A stretch of 64,000 bases of DNA from Bacillus sp. UNC438CL73TsuS30 (lineage in GTDB: Bacteria > Bacillota > Bacilli > Bacillales > Cytobacillaceae): contig NZ_AXVA01000010.1 of assembly GCF_000482325.1 (NCBI RefSeq), positions 62,001-126,000 on the forward strand, written 5' to 3'. Under the pieces are notes generated by a model. It ran no database searches. It was not told the origin of the DNA and saw nothing but the letters and a program-made list of their open reading frames with translations. The position numbers and the translations under genes are program-made. Numbering within the stretch: position 1 is the first letter of the stretch; each line of letters begins with the position of its first letter. Shown here one piece after another: positions 35,982 to 44,627 of this stretch.

Positions 35982-35996
35982 TGTAAGCGGTTAACA
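35982..35996 (+). promoter_or_regulatory. cre-like site with one extra base
   Basis: TGTAAGCGGTTAACA differs from the classic CcpA site TGTAAGCGTTAACA by one inserted G. It lies downstream of the frlO promoter, where CcpA would act as a roadblock. The inserted base makes binding uncertain. Confidence 0.35.
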
Positions 35997-36047
35997 TGGT
36001 AATCTGGTAATTTGATAGTTTATAGACTAATTAGGGGGATCTTGTAT

Positions 36048-37325
36048 ATGAAACGTTGGCTTAATCTAGCAGTTGGTATCCTTTTGGTAATGTCCATATT
36101 TTTAGCCGGATGTTCCTCGAAAAGCACGAGTTCAAACTCAGCAAACGGAAAGACAACCATTACATTTTTTTACCGTTGGCCAAATGAGCCATACAAGTCT
36201 TACTTTAAGAGTGTGATTGCAGATTTTGAAAAGCAGCACCCTAACATTCAAATTAAAGAAGTAACCGCATTAAATGATGATTATAAGCAAAAAGCAAATG
36301 TTCTTCTTGGAAGTCAAAATCCGCCGGATGTTTTCTTTACTTGGGCAGGAGAATATGGTCAAAAGTTTATCCGGGATGGTGTAGCATTAGATCTCTCGAA
36401 ATACTATGACGAGAACAAAGATTGGTCAGGTAAATTAATTGGTTCACAAGTAAATTTCTTTAAAAAGGATGATAAAGTCTACGGTGTTCCACTATTTACT
36501 GACAGTAAGTTATTCTTCTACAACAAAGACTTGTTTGACAAGCTAAATTTAAAGGCACCAACGACATGGGATGAATTTATTCAGGACCTCGCTGTCATTA
36601 AAAAGAGCGGAACGACGCCACTTATTTTAGGGAATAAATCACCTTGGGCTGCTGCTCACTATGTAACAGCATTGAATCAGAGACTAGTACCGAAGGAAGT
36701 TTTAGATAAAGATTTAAGCTATAAAGGGGCCCAGTTTACAGACGCTGGATATGTAGAAGCATTAAAGAAATTAAATGAATTAAAAACGTATATGAATGAT
36801 AATCCAAATGCGATTGCCCATGACGAAGCAAGAAACCTATTCCTTGGCGGAAAAGCAGCGGTAACATTCCTTGAATCATTGGAAATTACCTTTATGAAAG
36901 ACGCTACATTTAAATGGGGAACCTTTAAAGTACCGACCATTGCAGGAGCGAAAGGTGACCAAGAAGGCTTAATCGGTGCACCTGAAGGATTTATGGTTCA
37001 TAGTAAATCGAAACATCCGAAAGAAGCAATGGAGTTCTTGGAGTTTATGACTTCTAAAGTTAATGGAGAGAAACTAATCAAGGATACAGGTTTGGCAAGT
37101 ACGGTGGATGGTGCGGTGAATGCGAATAGCGCAACGGATCATGAAGTCGAAGCAATGGATTTAATCAAGAGCGCAAAGAATATGGCCATTTGGACTGACA
37201 GCGCATTAGACAGCAGAGTATTTAAGCCATATGGTGATGGAGTACAAGCTATGCTTGGTGGCAGCATGACACCAGAACAAGTCATGAAGAATGTTCAGGA
37301 TGCAGCGAAACAAGTAAATCAATAA
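36048..37325 (+). CDS. frlO: Sugar-amine ABC transporter substrate-binding lipoprotein (FrlO-like)
   Basis: The 425-aa extracellular solute-binding protein family 1 member has signal MKRWLNLAVGILLVMS and lipobox LAGC with Cys22. The mature part reads TITFFYRWPNEPYKSYFKSV, PDVFFTWAGEYGQKFI, as in carbohydrate-binding proteins. Followed by two permease genes, a PfkB kinase and SIS proteins, it fits FrlO of the fructosamine importer. The start at 36048 follows AGGGGGATC; a frame from 36012 is not supported. A large hairpin follows, as is common after binding-protein genes. Confidence 0.88.
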   Translation: MKRWLNLAVGILLVMSIFLAGCSSKSTSSNSANGKTTITFFYRWPNEPYKSYFKSVIADFEKQHPNIQIKEVTALNDDYKQKANVLLGSQNPPDVFFTWAGEYGQKFIRDGVALDLSKYYDENKDWSGKLIGSQVNFFKKDDKVYGVPLFTDSKLFFYNKDLFDKLNLKAPTTWDEFIQDLAVIKKSGTTPLILGNKSPWAAAHYVTALNQRLVPKEVLDKDLSYKGAQFTDAGYVEALKKLNELKTYMNDNPNAIAHDEARNLFLGGKAAVTFLESLEITFMKDATFKWGTFKVPTIAGAKGDQEGLIGAPEGFMVHSKSKHPKEAMEFLEFMTSKVNGEKLIKDTGLASTVDGAVNANSATDHEVEAMDLIKSAKNMAIWTDSALDSRVFKPYGDGVQAMLGGSMTPEQVMKNVQDAAKQVNQ

Positions 37326-37339
37326 AGGAAGACATAAAA

Positions 37340-37400
37340 TCTATTAAAATGTCGGTTTAGCGGAGCCCTTGGTCCTCTTAAACCGACATATCTTAATAGA
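37340..37400 (+). other. Hairpin between frlO and frlN
   Basis: ATGTCGGTTTA (37349-37359) and TAAACCGACAT (37379-37389) pair perfectly, with further pairing of TCTATTAA and TTAATAGA outside. No T-run follows. It probably stabilises or partly attenuates the message so that more binding protein than permease is made. Confidence 0.7.
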
Positions 37401-37421
37401 TATTGATGGGAGGGGTATAGA

Positions 37422-38297
37422 ATGCACAAGTCACGAGTTGTCCCAGTTTTATACATAGCACCGGCCATTCTTATGCTTGCACTATTTGTTTATTATCCAT
37501 TAGTTCGAAATGTAATAAATGGCTTTTATGAATGGAACCCATTTACTTTAGATCGAAAATTTGTCGCACTACAAAATTATGCACACCTCTTTAAAGATCC
37601 CGTCTTTTTTACAGTACTTAAAAACAATCTATTTTACGCCTTTATCTCCGTTATTATTCAAGTTGGTCTTGGATTAGTGATTGCAGCAATATTAGAAGAC
37701 AAGATCTTCAGAAGATTTTCCACATTCTTTCGAACAACTTTTTTTATTCCTGTTCTTATTTCCATGACCGTAATTGGGATCCTCTTTAGTTTCATCTATA
37801 ATCCAGAGGTTGGGTTACTAAATGGTTTTCTTAAAGCAATTGGCTTGGGTGAATGGGCAAGAGGCTGGCTTGGGGATCCGAAAACATCGATTTTCGCTGT
37901 TATTGGTGTTTCTCAATGGCAAAGCCTTGGCTACACCGTTATGTTGTATGTGTTGGCCGTCCAAAAAGTCCCAGGGGAATTATATGAAGCAGCTACCATC
38001 GATGGGGCAGGAAAAATCCGCACATTTTTTAGCATTACAGTTCCACAAGTAAAAGAAATGACCTTTGTGCTATTAATCTATACCGTAACAGGTTCATTCT
38101 TAGTGTTTAGTGAAGTATACGTATTAACGGCTGGCGGTCCAAATAACTCTTCACAAGTCTTTAGTACCTATCTATACCAAAAGGCGTTTATTGACAATCA
38201 ACCGGGATTTGCTTCTGCTATCGCAAACGTAATTTTGGGTATCACATTAATCTTCTACTTTCTACAAAATAAGTTCGTAAAAACAGGGGAGGAGTAA
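37422..38297 (+). CDS. frlN: ABC sugar permease, MalF type (FrlN-like)
   Basis: The 291-aa protein has six membrane segments and the EAA loop YEAATIDGAGKIRTFFSIT (around residue 190), which contacts the ATPase. It begins MHKSRVVPVLYIAPAILML, characteristic of the first permease of CUT1 importers. The ribosome site is GGGAGGGG. frlM follows after 2 bases. No ATPase gene is present in the cluster; in B. subtilis the Frl importer is powered by the shared ATPase MsmX. Confidence 0.88.
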   Translation: MHKSRVVPVLYIAPAILMLALFVYYPLVRNVINGFYEWNPFTLDRKFVALQNYAHLFKDPVFFTVLKNNLFYAFISVIIQVGLGLVIAAILEDKIFRRFSTFFRTTFFIPVLISMTVIGILFSFIYNPEVGLLNGFLKAIGLGEWARGWLGDPKTSIFAVIGVSQWQSLGYTVMLYVLAVQKVPGELYEAATIDGAGKIRTFFSITVPQVKEMTFVLLIYTVTGSFLVFSEVYVLTAGGPNNSSQVFSTYLYQKAFIDNQPGFASAIANVILGITLIFYFLQNKFVKTGEE

Positions 38298-38299
38298 AA

Positions 38300-39220
38300 A
38301 TGAAACCGATTGAATCACAGGGAGATTCAGGGGCGGTGAGTCCGAATGCAACGATCGTAAAGCCTGCGAAAATCAGCACGAAAGCAAAAAAACATAAACA
38401 AGGCTTCTCCATCGTTGTTGGGATCATCTTTCTATTTCTACTTCTTTACTTTGTTGCAATTGCTTATCCAATCTTCTGGATGGTTGTCAATTCCTTTAAA
38501 AATACAACAGAAATTTATAACCATACTTGGGGGCTTCCAAAAGAATGGCTGTTTTCAAATTATAGTGCTGCGTGGGAACAAGGGGTTTCGAGCTACTTCG
38601 TTAATAGCTTGATCATTACGATTGGTACATGTATTTTAACGGTTTTGATTAGCTCGTTATGTGCATACGGTTTGACCCGTTTCCAAATAAAAGGAGGAAA
38701 GTTCCTGCTCCTATTTGTGTCAGCTGGTCTGATGTTTTCCCCGCAAAGCGGTTTAATTCCACTCTATGAATTAATTCAAAAGATGGGGATTTTTGATACC
38801 TATTGGGCGCTGATTTTAACGTTTACAGCCTATCGAATTCCATTAACGGTTCTGTTGATTCGTTCATTTTTCCTCGGAATTCCGAAAGAATTGGAAGAAT
38901 CAGCTTATCTCGACGGGGCTACGAGTATAGATGTTTTTGTGAGAATATTTCTTCCAATGAGCAAGCCGATCATGTTTACGGGTGTCATTTTAACTGCTTA
39001 TTATTCATGGAATGAGTTTTTATTCTCAATGCTTTTCATTCAAACAGAAGAGGTAAAGCCGATTACTTCCGGTTTATTAGTTTTCAAAGATGCATTAAAT
39101 ACAAACTGGGGAGTCTTACTAGCTGGGCTGGTCATTTCCGCCATTCCATTGATTGCCATCTTCCTGATGATGCAGAAGTATTTTGTCAGAGGGTTGGCTG
39201 AGGGAAGTGTAAAAGGATAA
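38300..39220 (+). CDS. frlM: ABC sugar permease, MalG type (FrlM-like)
   Basis: The 306-aa second CUT1 permease has a hydrophilic N-terminus of about 35 residues, six membrane segments, and the EAA loop LEESAYLDGATSIDVFVRIF. GVLLAGLVISAIPLIAIF and YFVRGLAEGSVKG close the protein as in MalG homologues. GGGGAGG overlaps the end of frlN. Together with frlO and frlN it would import glycated amino acids. Confidence 0.88.
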   Translation: MKPIESQGDSGAVSPNATIVKPAKISTKAKKHKQGFSIVVGIIFLFLLLYFVAIAYPIFWMVVNSFKNTTEIYNHTWGLPKEWLFSNYSAAWEQGVSSYFVNSLIITIGTCILTVLISSLCAYGLTRFQIKGGKFLLLFVSAGLMFSPQSGLIPLYELIQKMGIFDTYWALILTFTAYRIPLTVLLIRSFFLGIPKELEESAYLDGATSIDVFVRIFLPMSKPIMFTGVILTAYYSWNEFLFSMLFIQTEEVKPITSGLLVFKDALNTNWGVLLAGLVISAIPLIAIFLMMQKYFVRGLAEGSVKG

Positions 39221-39309
39221 TAAGAGACTGGGGGCAATCAGTGCCCCACTATTATTATCTTGTATATAACGTTTTATAACATATTAATATTAATAAGGAG
39301 TGAGTGAGA

Positions 39310-40323
39310 TTGTTAAACTTTAGTAGAGAGAAGTATTTGAAGGTAACCGGCGGTGCAGTAGGGCTGCGGGAAGAAATTGAAAAGGTAGTGGACAAGGTTT
39401 ATGAGAAGGGGTTTAAAAATATTTTCTTAATTGGATCAGGCGGTGCTGTTGCGACCTTTTATCCATTTGAATTTATGATTAATTCAACATCCACGATTCC
39501 AGCCTATGCCGAAATTGCAGCAGAAGTTGTCCTACAGAATCATAAACAACTAAGTGAACAATCGCTTGTCATTCTATCTTCTCTATCAGGTACAACACAG
39601 GAGACAGTAGCAGCAGCGAAATATTGTAGAGAAAAAGGCGCAACAACAATTGGATTGACAGGTGAGTACAATAAACCGCTTGCTGACACAGTTGATTTTC
39701 CAATCGTTAATTTTGCAGAAAATGACTTTGCCAGCGATGGGAATCAACTAGTTCTCTATTTACTCATTTTTAAATTAATGAATAAAAATGGAGATTTCCC
39801 TCGTTATGAGGAGTTTGCAGCACAGTTAGAAGCCCTTCCAGAACGATTAATCGAGGCAAAAGAACAGTTTGAAGACAAGGCGGAAGCTTTTGCTGTCGCT
39901 TATAAGGATGAGCCCTATCATATGGTAGTTGGTTCCGGAAATACCTGGGGACGTGCTTACTCCTATGCGATGTGTGTATTGGAAGAAATGCAATGGATTA
40001 AAACAAAATCAATTCATGCAGCAGAATTCTTCCATGGCACCTTGGAGCTAGTGGAAGAGGACACGAGCGTTCTTTTACTTAAGGGTGAAGATGAATCACG
40101 CCCGTTGATGGACCGTGTTGAGGCTTTTGCTGAGAAGTATACAAAGAAATTGACCGTAATCGATACAAAGGCGTTTGAGCTAGAAGGAATTAATGAAGAG
40201 TTCCGCAAATATTTATCACCAATCGTTACATCGACGCTTCTCCAAAGACTGAGTGTCCATTTAGAAGATAAACGCAATCATTCTTTAGAGATTAGAAGAT
40301 ATTATCGTACAGTGGCTTATTAA
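39310..40323 (+). CDS. SIS-domain sugar-phosphate protein, second FrlB-like deglycase candidate
   Basis: The roughly 337-aa protein has two SIS domains: IFLIGSGGAVATFYPFEFM and LVILSSLSGTTQETVAAAKY in the first, and VVGSGNTWGRAYSYAMCVLEE in the second. The active-site block IHAAEFFHGTLELVEEDTSV is like FrlB and GfrF deglycases. It is clearly diverged from the FrlB orthologue encoded at 41435-42421, so the cluster has two deglycase-like enzymes. A TTG at 39310 is the likely start: AAGGAG at 39296-39301 is spaced for it, while the GTG at 39304 is too close. It may act on a different phosphorylated Amadori or Heyns product. Confidence 0.8.
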   Translation: MLNFSREKYLKVTGGAVGLREEIEKVVDKVYEKGFKNIFLIGSGGAVATFYPFEFMINSTSTIPAYAEIAAEVVLQNHKQLSEQSLVILSSLSGTTQETVAAAKYCREKGATTIGLTGEYNKPLADTVDFPIVNFAENDFASDGNQLVLYLLIFKLMNKNGDFPRYEEFAAQLEALPERLIEAKEQFEDKAEAFAVAYKDEPYHMVVGSGNTWGRAYSYAMCVLEEMQWIKTKSIHAAEFFHGTLELVEEDTSVLLLKGEDESRPLMDRVEAFAEKYTKKLTVIDTKAFELEGINEEFRKYLSPIVTSTLLQRLSVHLEDKRNHSLEIRRYYRTVAY

Positions 40324-40331
40324 AAAGATTT

Positions 40332-40360
40332 AGAGAAAGATACAAGAAGTATCTTTCTCT
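40332..40360 (+). other. Hairpin between the SIS gene and frlD
   Basis: AGAGAAAGATAC and GTATCTTTCTCT form a perfect 12-bp stem with a 5-base loop followed by TATTC. It is a weak terminator or a processing/stability element inside the operon. Confidence 0.6.
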
Positions 40361-40386
40361 TATTCACCATATGGGAGGTTTCAATT

Positions 40387-41226
40387 ATGAGATTGATAGC
40401 AGTAGGAGATAATGTAGTAGATTTTTATGATGACCTTGGTGAGATGTTTCCGGGCGGGAATGCTGTAAATGTGGCGGTCTTTTGGAAACGTTATGGTGTT
40501 GATGAGGTATCCTATATTGGGATTGTCGGCAATGATGAAGAAGGCGATCATATTGTTAACTCGTTAAAGTTGGAAAATCTCAATGTTTCAAGGGTACGAA
40601 GAGCGATTGGTCCGTCAGGTGAAGCGGTAGTCACACTCGATGAGCATGGGGATCGGAAGTTTGTCGGCTCCAATAAAGGCGGAGTCCAACAGCAGCTAAA
40701 ATTGAATCTTACCGATGAGGAACTAGAATATATTCAAACCTTTTCGCTGCTGCATACAAGCGTTTTTAGTCATTTGGAGAAAGAGTTGCCATTATTGCAA
40801 AAATACATCGATATTTCATTTGATTTTTCAACCAAATATGATGATGACTATTTAGAACAGGTTTGTCCATATGTGAAATATGCAATTTTCTCTGGTGGAG
40901 ATTTAACCAAAGAGGAATGCAATGCGTTAATTACGAGGGTACACAAGGCAGGTACACCAAATGTTGTCGTTACTAGAGGTTCTGAAGGATCATTGTTCTC
41001 GGATTCCCATCAAGTTTATGAACAGGGAATTGTCGAGACCGATGTAGTGGATACACTTGGAGCTGGGGATACGTTTGTAGCGATCTTTTTAAAAGAATAT
41101 GTGGCACATGGGAATGCCCAGGTTGCAATGGATAAAGGTTCCGCAGCTGCAGCTGAAACGTGCCAGCGCTTTGGCGCCTTTGGTCATGGAAAGAAGCGGG
41201 AGAGTAAGATTGTCATTGGCCGTTAA
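40387..41226 (+). CDS. frlD: Fructosamine kinase, PfkB family (FrlD-like)
   Basis: The 279-aa ribokinase-family enzyme starts MRLIAVGDNVVDFYDDLGEM with the substrate motif FPGGNAVNVAVFWKR. The anion-hole and catalytic motif is DTLGAGDTF with Asp228. FrlD of B. subtilis phosphorylates fructosamines at C6, and the N-terminal block matches it closely. The ribosome site is GGGAGG. In the pathway the product goes to FrlB, which splits it to glucose 6-phosphate and an amino acid. Confidence 0.9.
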   Translation: MRLIAVGDNVVDFYDDLGEMFPGGNAVNVAVFWKRYGVDEVSYIGIVGNDEEGDHIVNSLKLENLNVSRVRRAIGPSGEAVVTLDEHGDRKFVGSNKGGVQQQLKLNLTDEELEYIQTFSLLHTSVFSHLEKELPLLQKYIDISFDFSTKYDDDYLEQVCPYVKYAIFSGGDLTKEECNALITRVHKAGTPNVVVTRGSEGSLFSDSHQVYEQGIVETDVVDTLGAGDTFVAIFLKEYVAHGNAQVAMDKGSAAAAETCQRFGAFGHGKKRESKIVIGR

Positions 41227-41233
41227 TAAGATG

Positions 41234-41266
41234 AACCTGTTCTGTTGAAGAGCAGGTTATTTTTTT
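41234..41266 (+). terminator. Terminator after frlD
   Basis: AACCTGTTC (41234-41242) pairs with GAGCAGGTT (41250-41258, one G-U pair), followed by A and T7. Confidence 0.85.
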
Positions 41267-41290
41267 GGCTCTTTGTTGCTTTAATAATAT

Positions 41291-41330
41291 ATTCGCAAAT
41301 AAAACACTGGATTTGCTAATAAACTATTAA
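41291..41330. repeat. Array D: two copies of the ATTCGCAAATAAA repeat
   Basis: ATTCGCAAATAAAACACTGG (41291) and ATTTGCTAATAAACTATTAA (41311) lie 20 bp apart, 25 bases after the frlD terminator in the convergent frlD-frlB gap. The first copy shares its core exactly with the array at 57.4 kb. Confidence 0.65.
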
Positions 41331-41390
41331 AACCCGCTGTTAAGATGACTATCAGAAGCTTGAATGTAGGTATATACAACAATCTAAATG

Positions 41391-41423
41391 AAAAAAGCTC
41401 CTCGAGTTCAAACTCGAGGAGCT
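41391..41423 (-). terminator. Terminator of frlB
   Basis: AGCTCCTCGAGTT (41396-41408) and its perfect complement (41411-41423) form a 13-bp stem. On the minus strand it is followed by T6. Confidence 0.92.
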
Positions 41424-41434
41424 AATTCTTACTA

Positions 41435-42421
41435 TTAATATTCAACTTTCCACATATATCTTCTTTGTGATAGTGGATGATTGCGCGCCTCTGCTAATTG
41501 TTCAGCATATTTACGAAGTACATGATTTAATACAAGCGGTGCGATATAGCCCCTTAACTCTTCGTCAACACCAGTTAAATCAAGATCTTTAGCATCTAAT
41601 ACAACTAGTTTTTCACCATATTTTTTCGAGAAATCTAATGCTCTTTCATCTAGTGGGCGTGTTTCATCCAAGCCAAGCAAGATAATGAATGGTACGTCTT
41701 TATCAATAATCTCGAACGGACCATGGAAGTACTCACCAGAGTGAACGGCATTGGAGTGGATCCATTGCATTTCCATTAGAATACAAATGGCGTAAGAATA
41801 AGCAATTCCGTAGTTTGCTCCACTTGCCATTGTATAGATCACTTTTTCATCCTTGTATTCCTGGCCAAATTGTAGTGCTTTGCCTTCATATTGCTTAGCG
41901 GCCTTCTCAAACACAGATTGGAGATTGGATAAGCTGTTGACCATCTTGTCAAACTTATCATTTCCTTCTAATACGTTTAAAACGCCGAATGTTAATTGAT
42001 AGAGTAAACCTAAGTTTGTATTAAAAGCAACGGATTCAGTGCCCCACTCATATTTCACAACAAATTCACTTTCTTGTGCAAGAGGTGAGGTTGGCTGGTT
42101 TGTAAATCCAACTGTTAATGCTCCTTTTTGACGGGCAAATTCTGCTGCTTTAACCGTTTCAGGAGTTGTACCCGACATAGAGCATAATACAACGAGTGAA
42201 TTTTCTCCAAGTTTTCTAGGGTTGCGATGAATGAATTCATTCGAACTGTAAACATCAGAAGTAAGATCTTTTGCTTCACGGTCCAATATGTACTTATTTG
42301 GATACATAATGGCAGAAGAACCTCCACATGCAACAAAATATACGTGGTTGATGGTACGTCCTTTCAAAGCATCTAAAACATTTTGAACTTGCTGATCGAC
42401 AACTACTTGTGAATTAACCAT
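41435..42421 (-). CDS. frlB: Fructosamine-6-phosphate deglycase FrlB
   Basis: The 328-aa double-SIS protein closely resembles B. subtilis FrlB: VYFVACGGSSAIMYPNKYI, LVVLCSMSGTTPETVKAAEF, YTMASGANYGIAYSYAICIL, and the active-site block HSGEYFHGPFEIIDKDVPFI. It ends RNHPLSQRRYMWKVEY. It hydrolyses fructosamine 6-phosphates to glucose 6-phosphate and free amino acid. AGGGAGG is spaced 9 bases from the ATG. It is transcribed divergently from frlC, with a promoter overlapped by an operator-like box. Confidence 0.93.
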   Translation of the reverse strand: MVNSQVVVDQQVQNVLDALKGRTINHVYFVACGGSSAIMYPNKYILDREAKDLTSDVYSSNEFIHRNPRKLGENSLVVLCSMSGTTPETVKAAEFARQKGALTVGFTNQPTSPLAQESEFVVKYEWGTESVAFNTNLGLLYQLTFGVLNVLEGNDKFDKMVNSLSNLQSVFEKAAKQYEGKALQFGQEYKDEKVIYTMASGANYGIAYSYAICILMEMQWIHSNAVHSGEYFHGPFEIIDKDVPFIILLGLDETRPLDERALDFSKKYGEKLVVLDAKDLDLTGVDEELRGYIAPLVLNHVLRKYAEQLAEARNHPLSQRRYMWKVEY

Positions 42422-42471
42422 TCATGTTTCCTCCCTTAAAATCTTTTGTATTGAATATAATAATACATTAT

Positions 42472-42508
42472 ATAACATTATATTAAGTGCCAAAAGGTAA
42501 ATTGTCAA
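42472..42508 (-). promoter_or_regulatory. frlB promoter with overlapping candidate FrlR operator
   Basis: On the minus strand, TTGACA (42503-42508), a 17-bp spacer and TAATAT (42480-42485) form a near-consensus promoter. The -10 starts the box TAATATAATGTTAT (42472-42485), the same arrangement as at frlO. Confidence 0.7.
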
Positions 42509-42557
42509 TGTTTTTTGAACATTTAATTTTTTGGAACCCAAAGAAATTAATATTACA

Positions 42558-42586
42558 TTGACTTATAACATAATATGATGTTATGT
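42558..42586 (+). promoter_or_regulatory. frlC-frlR promoter with operator between -35 and -10
   Basis: TTGACT at 42558-42563, a 17-bp spacer and TTATGT at 42581-42586. The spacer holds the perfect inverted repeat ATAACAT-N6-ATGTTAT (42565-42584), which contains the shared box TAATATGATGTTAT (42571-42584). A repressor bound here would block RNA polymerase. Confidence 0.65.
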
Positions 42587-42627
42587 TGATTTTGATAAAT
42601 GAGCTGAAAAAAGAGGGGGTGGGGTAC

Positions 42628-43458
42628 ATGGCAAAAATCAGGCGGGACCAAGTTACAGGGATGAACTTCCATTATAAACACTATTCTTTCGAATACTTTT
42701 TAGATGCAATGGTTCGATACGGGTTTAAAAATATTGAATTATGGGGTGCCTCTCCGCATTTTTATGTGGATGATATGAGTATCCAAGACATTAGACAAGT
42801 AAAGAAAGAGATTGATAGAAGAGGTTTATCGGTTGTTTGCTTTACACCAGAGCAGTGTGTATATCCAATCAATCTTGCAGCAAAAGAGGATCGAATCCGG
42901 GAAAAAAGTATCCAATACTTTATTAAATCAGCCCAAGCCGCGAAAGAGTTGGGTGCGCCCATGCTGTTAGTTACTCCAGGCTGGGGCTATGAAAATGAGG
43001 ACTGCAATGAGGCATGGAAAAGAACAAGAGATTCATTGGAACAATTAACAACGGTTGCCGCTAAATTAGACTTAATCCTTGCGCTTGAACCATTAACAAG
43101 GGTAGAGTCAAATTTAATTTACAATGCGAAGACACTTAAAGCCATGTTAGATGAAGTGAACAGCCCATATCTTAAAGGAATGATTGATAGTATTCCAATG
43201 GCATTAGCGAACGAAGATTTCCATGATTATTTTAGCTTATTAAAGGAAGATTTAGTTCATATTCATTTTATTGATGGAAAACCTGAAGGCCATCTTGTCT
43301 GGGGTGATGGGGTCCTTCCTCTACAGAAATACATCGAACAATTGAATGAAATTGGCTTCGAGGGCTCTCTAACATTAGAATATACTTCTTATCAATATGT
43401 GCAAAATCCGGATGCTGCAATTGAAAGGACATTGGATGTTTTTTCCGATTTTTTTTGA
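42628..43458 (+). CDS. frlC: Xylose-isomerase-like TIM-barrel epimerase (FrlC-like)
   Basis: The 276-aa protein MAKIRRDQVTGMNFHYKHYS belongs to the AP-endonuclease-2/xylose-isomerase-like family. Putative metal ligands are visible in ALEPLT (Glu), GMIDSIP (Asp), VHIHFIDG (His) and LTLEYTS (Glu). E. coli FrlC interconverts fructoselysine and psicoselysine; the early block IELWGASPHFY is like that enzyme. The ATG at 42628 follows GAGGGGGTGGG, whereas the ATG at 42583 lies in the promoter. It heads a two-gene unit with frlR. The epimerase call is by family and context. Confidence 0.8.
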   Translation: MAKIRRDQVTGMNFHYKHYSFEYFLDAMVRYGFKNIELWGASPHFYVDDMSIQDIRQVKKEIDRRGLSVVCFTPEQCVYPINLAAKEDRIREKSIQYFIKSAQAAKELGAPMLLVTPGWGYENEDCNEAWKRTRDSLEQLTTVAAKLDLILALEPLTRVESNLIYNAKTLKAMLDEVNSPYLKGMIDSIPMALANEDFHDYFSLLKEDLVHIHFIDGKPEGHLVWGDGVLPLQKYIEQLNEIGFEGSLTLEYTSYQYVQNPDAAIERTLDVFSDFF

Positions 43459-43530
43459 AATTGATAGGGTGAATGAAATTCTATATACTTGAATATAGAC
43501 AGAATGACGTAATGAAGGCAGGTGAAACAA

Positions 43531-44247
43531 ATGTTAAAACAAGATAATCAAATTCCTTTATATATCCAATTAAAGGAATCCATCCGCAGTTCGATTTTAA
43601 ATGGGCAATTAAAGTTCGGAGATCAAATTCCCACTGAATTAGAATTGAGCGAAGAGTATAAGATTAGCAGGATTACGGTAAGAAAGGCAATCCTCGATTT
43701 AGTAGAAGAAGGCTATTTAGTTAAAAAGCAGGGGAAAGGTACGTTTGTAAACAAAAGGAAAATTGAAAGAAAAATCGTTCATTTTTTAAGCTTTACGGAT
43801 GCTTGTAAAGCAAATGGTATGAAAGCCAGCAGTAAAGTCTTTAAAAAGGAAATTATTCAACCAACACCCAAGGATAAAGAAAGACTTCAACTCGATGAGG
43901 GAGATGCATTGTTATTCATTCAGAGAGTAAGATATGCGGATGAATCACCGATTATGATTGAAAATAACTACTTTTCATATAAAGATTTTCATTCATTATT
44001 AAATGAAAGCTTGGACGACTCTGTCTACAAGATATTGGAAGAAAAGCTGAATGTAAAACCAGATCGTGCGGGAGAGTTAACATTGGAGATTGTTCGTGCC
44101 ACTGAGGAAGAGGTCAATTTACTTCATACATCGAGCGGAGAACCTCTTTTTTACATGGAAACAACGGTCTATGATGAAAACGACAGACCTGTGCATATTG
44201 GAAAACAGTATATTTTGGGTGATAGTTATAAATACAACTTGAAGTAA
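43531..44247 (+). CDS. frlR: GntR/HutC-family regulator of the frl cluster (FrlR-like)
   Basis: The 238-aa protein starts MLKQDNQIPLYIQLKESIRS. It has a GntR winged helix-turn-helix (FGDQIPTELELSEEYKISRI, then TVRKAILDLVEEGYLVKKQG, GKGTFV; residues about 10-75). A UTRA effector domain follows to the end. Such regulators usually repress the genes beside them and respond to a phosphorylated sugar. ATG 43531 follows AAGGCAGGTG. The box TAATATNATRTTAT at three cluster promoters is the predicted target. Confidence 0.88.
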   Translation: MLKQDNQIPLYIQLKESIRSSILNGQLKFGDQIPTELELSEEYKISRITVRKAILDLVEEGYLVKKQGKGTFVNKRKIERKIVHFLSFTDACKANGMKASSKVFKKEIIQPTPKDKERLQLDEGDALLFIQRVRYADESPIMIENNYFSYKDFHSLLNESLDDSVYKILEEKLNVKPDRAGELTLEIVRATEEEVNLLHTSSGEPLFYMETTVYDENDRPVHIGKQYILGDSYKYNLK

Positions 44248-44273
44248 TGAAAGCGATTACCCTTGTGCAGACG

Positions 44274-44300
44274 GAGCCCCTCTTTTTTAGGGGCCTTTTG
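44274..44300 (+). terminator. Terminator after frlR
   Basis: GAGCCCCT (44274-44281) pairs with AGGGGCC (44289-44295), followed by TTTTG and T5. Confidence 0.85.
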
Positions 44301-44627
44301 TTTTTAAAGCGGGAAAAGTGAAGTGACCAGAAAATAACGGTGGTTCAAGTATACTACACTCCTTTTTACTCATTTCACTATTCCAAGCATGAAATCACCG
44401 TACAAGAATATGATTGTAGTAGTGAAAATGATAACAAGTCTAGTTTTTAAATGAAGAAGATGAACAATTAATGACAAATCTCACATACAATCTGGTGGTT
44501 TTGTAGTTAAATAGGAGTTGTTGTCGAATTATCGAAGCATAATAGCTTGATATATCAAGGGTTTATACGTCTTTTACTAGAATAAAAATGTCGTTTCCTG
44601 TATTTCCAATTTAAAGGAGGAGGCTTG
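44301..44627. other. Non-coding gap between frlR and nuo
   Basis: I see no gene here. A lone ACCAGAAAATAAC (about 44326-44338) resembles a degenerate unit of the GCAAATAAA repeat family and lies shortly after the frlR terminator. An AAAGGAGGAGG at 44613-44623 looks like a ribosome site but is followed by no open frame of note. Confidence 0.4.

Noticed and set aside
44248..44261. cre-like sequence TGAAAGCGATTACC right after frlR
   Set aside because: It differs from consensus at the last base and lies behind the last gene of its unit, where no regulated promoter is seen before the terminator.
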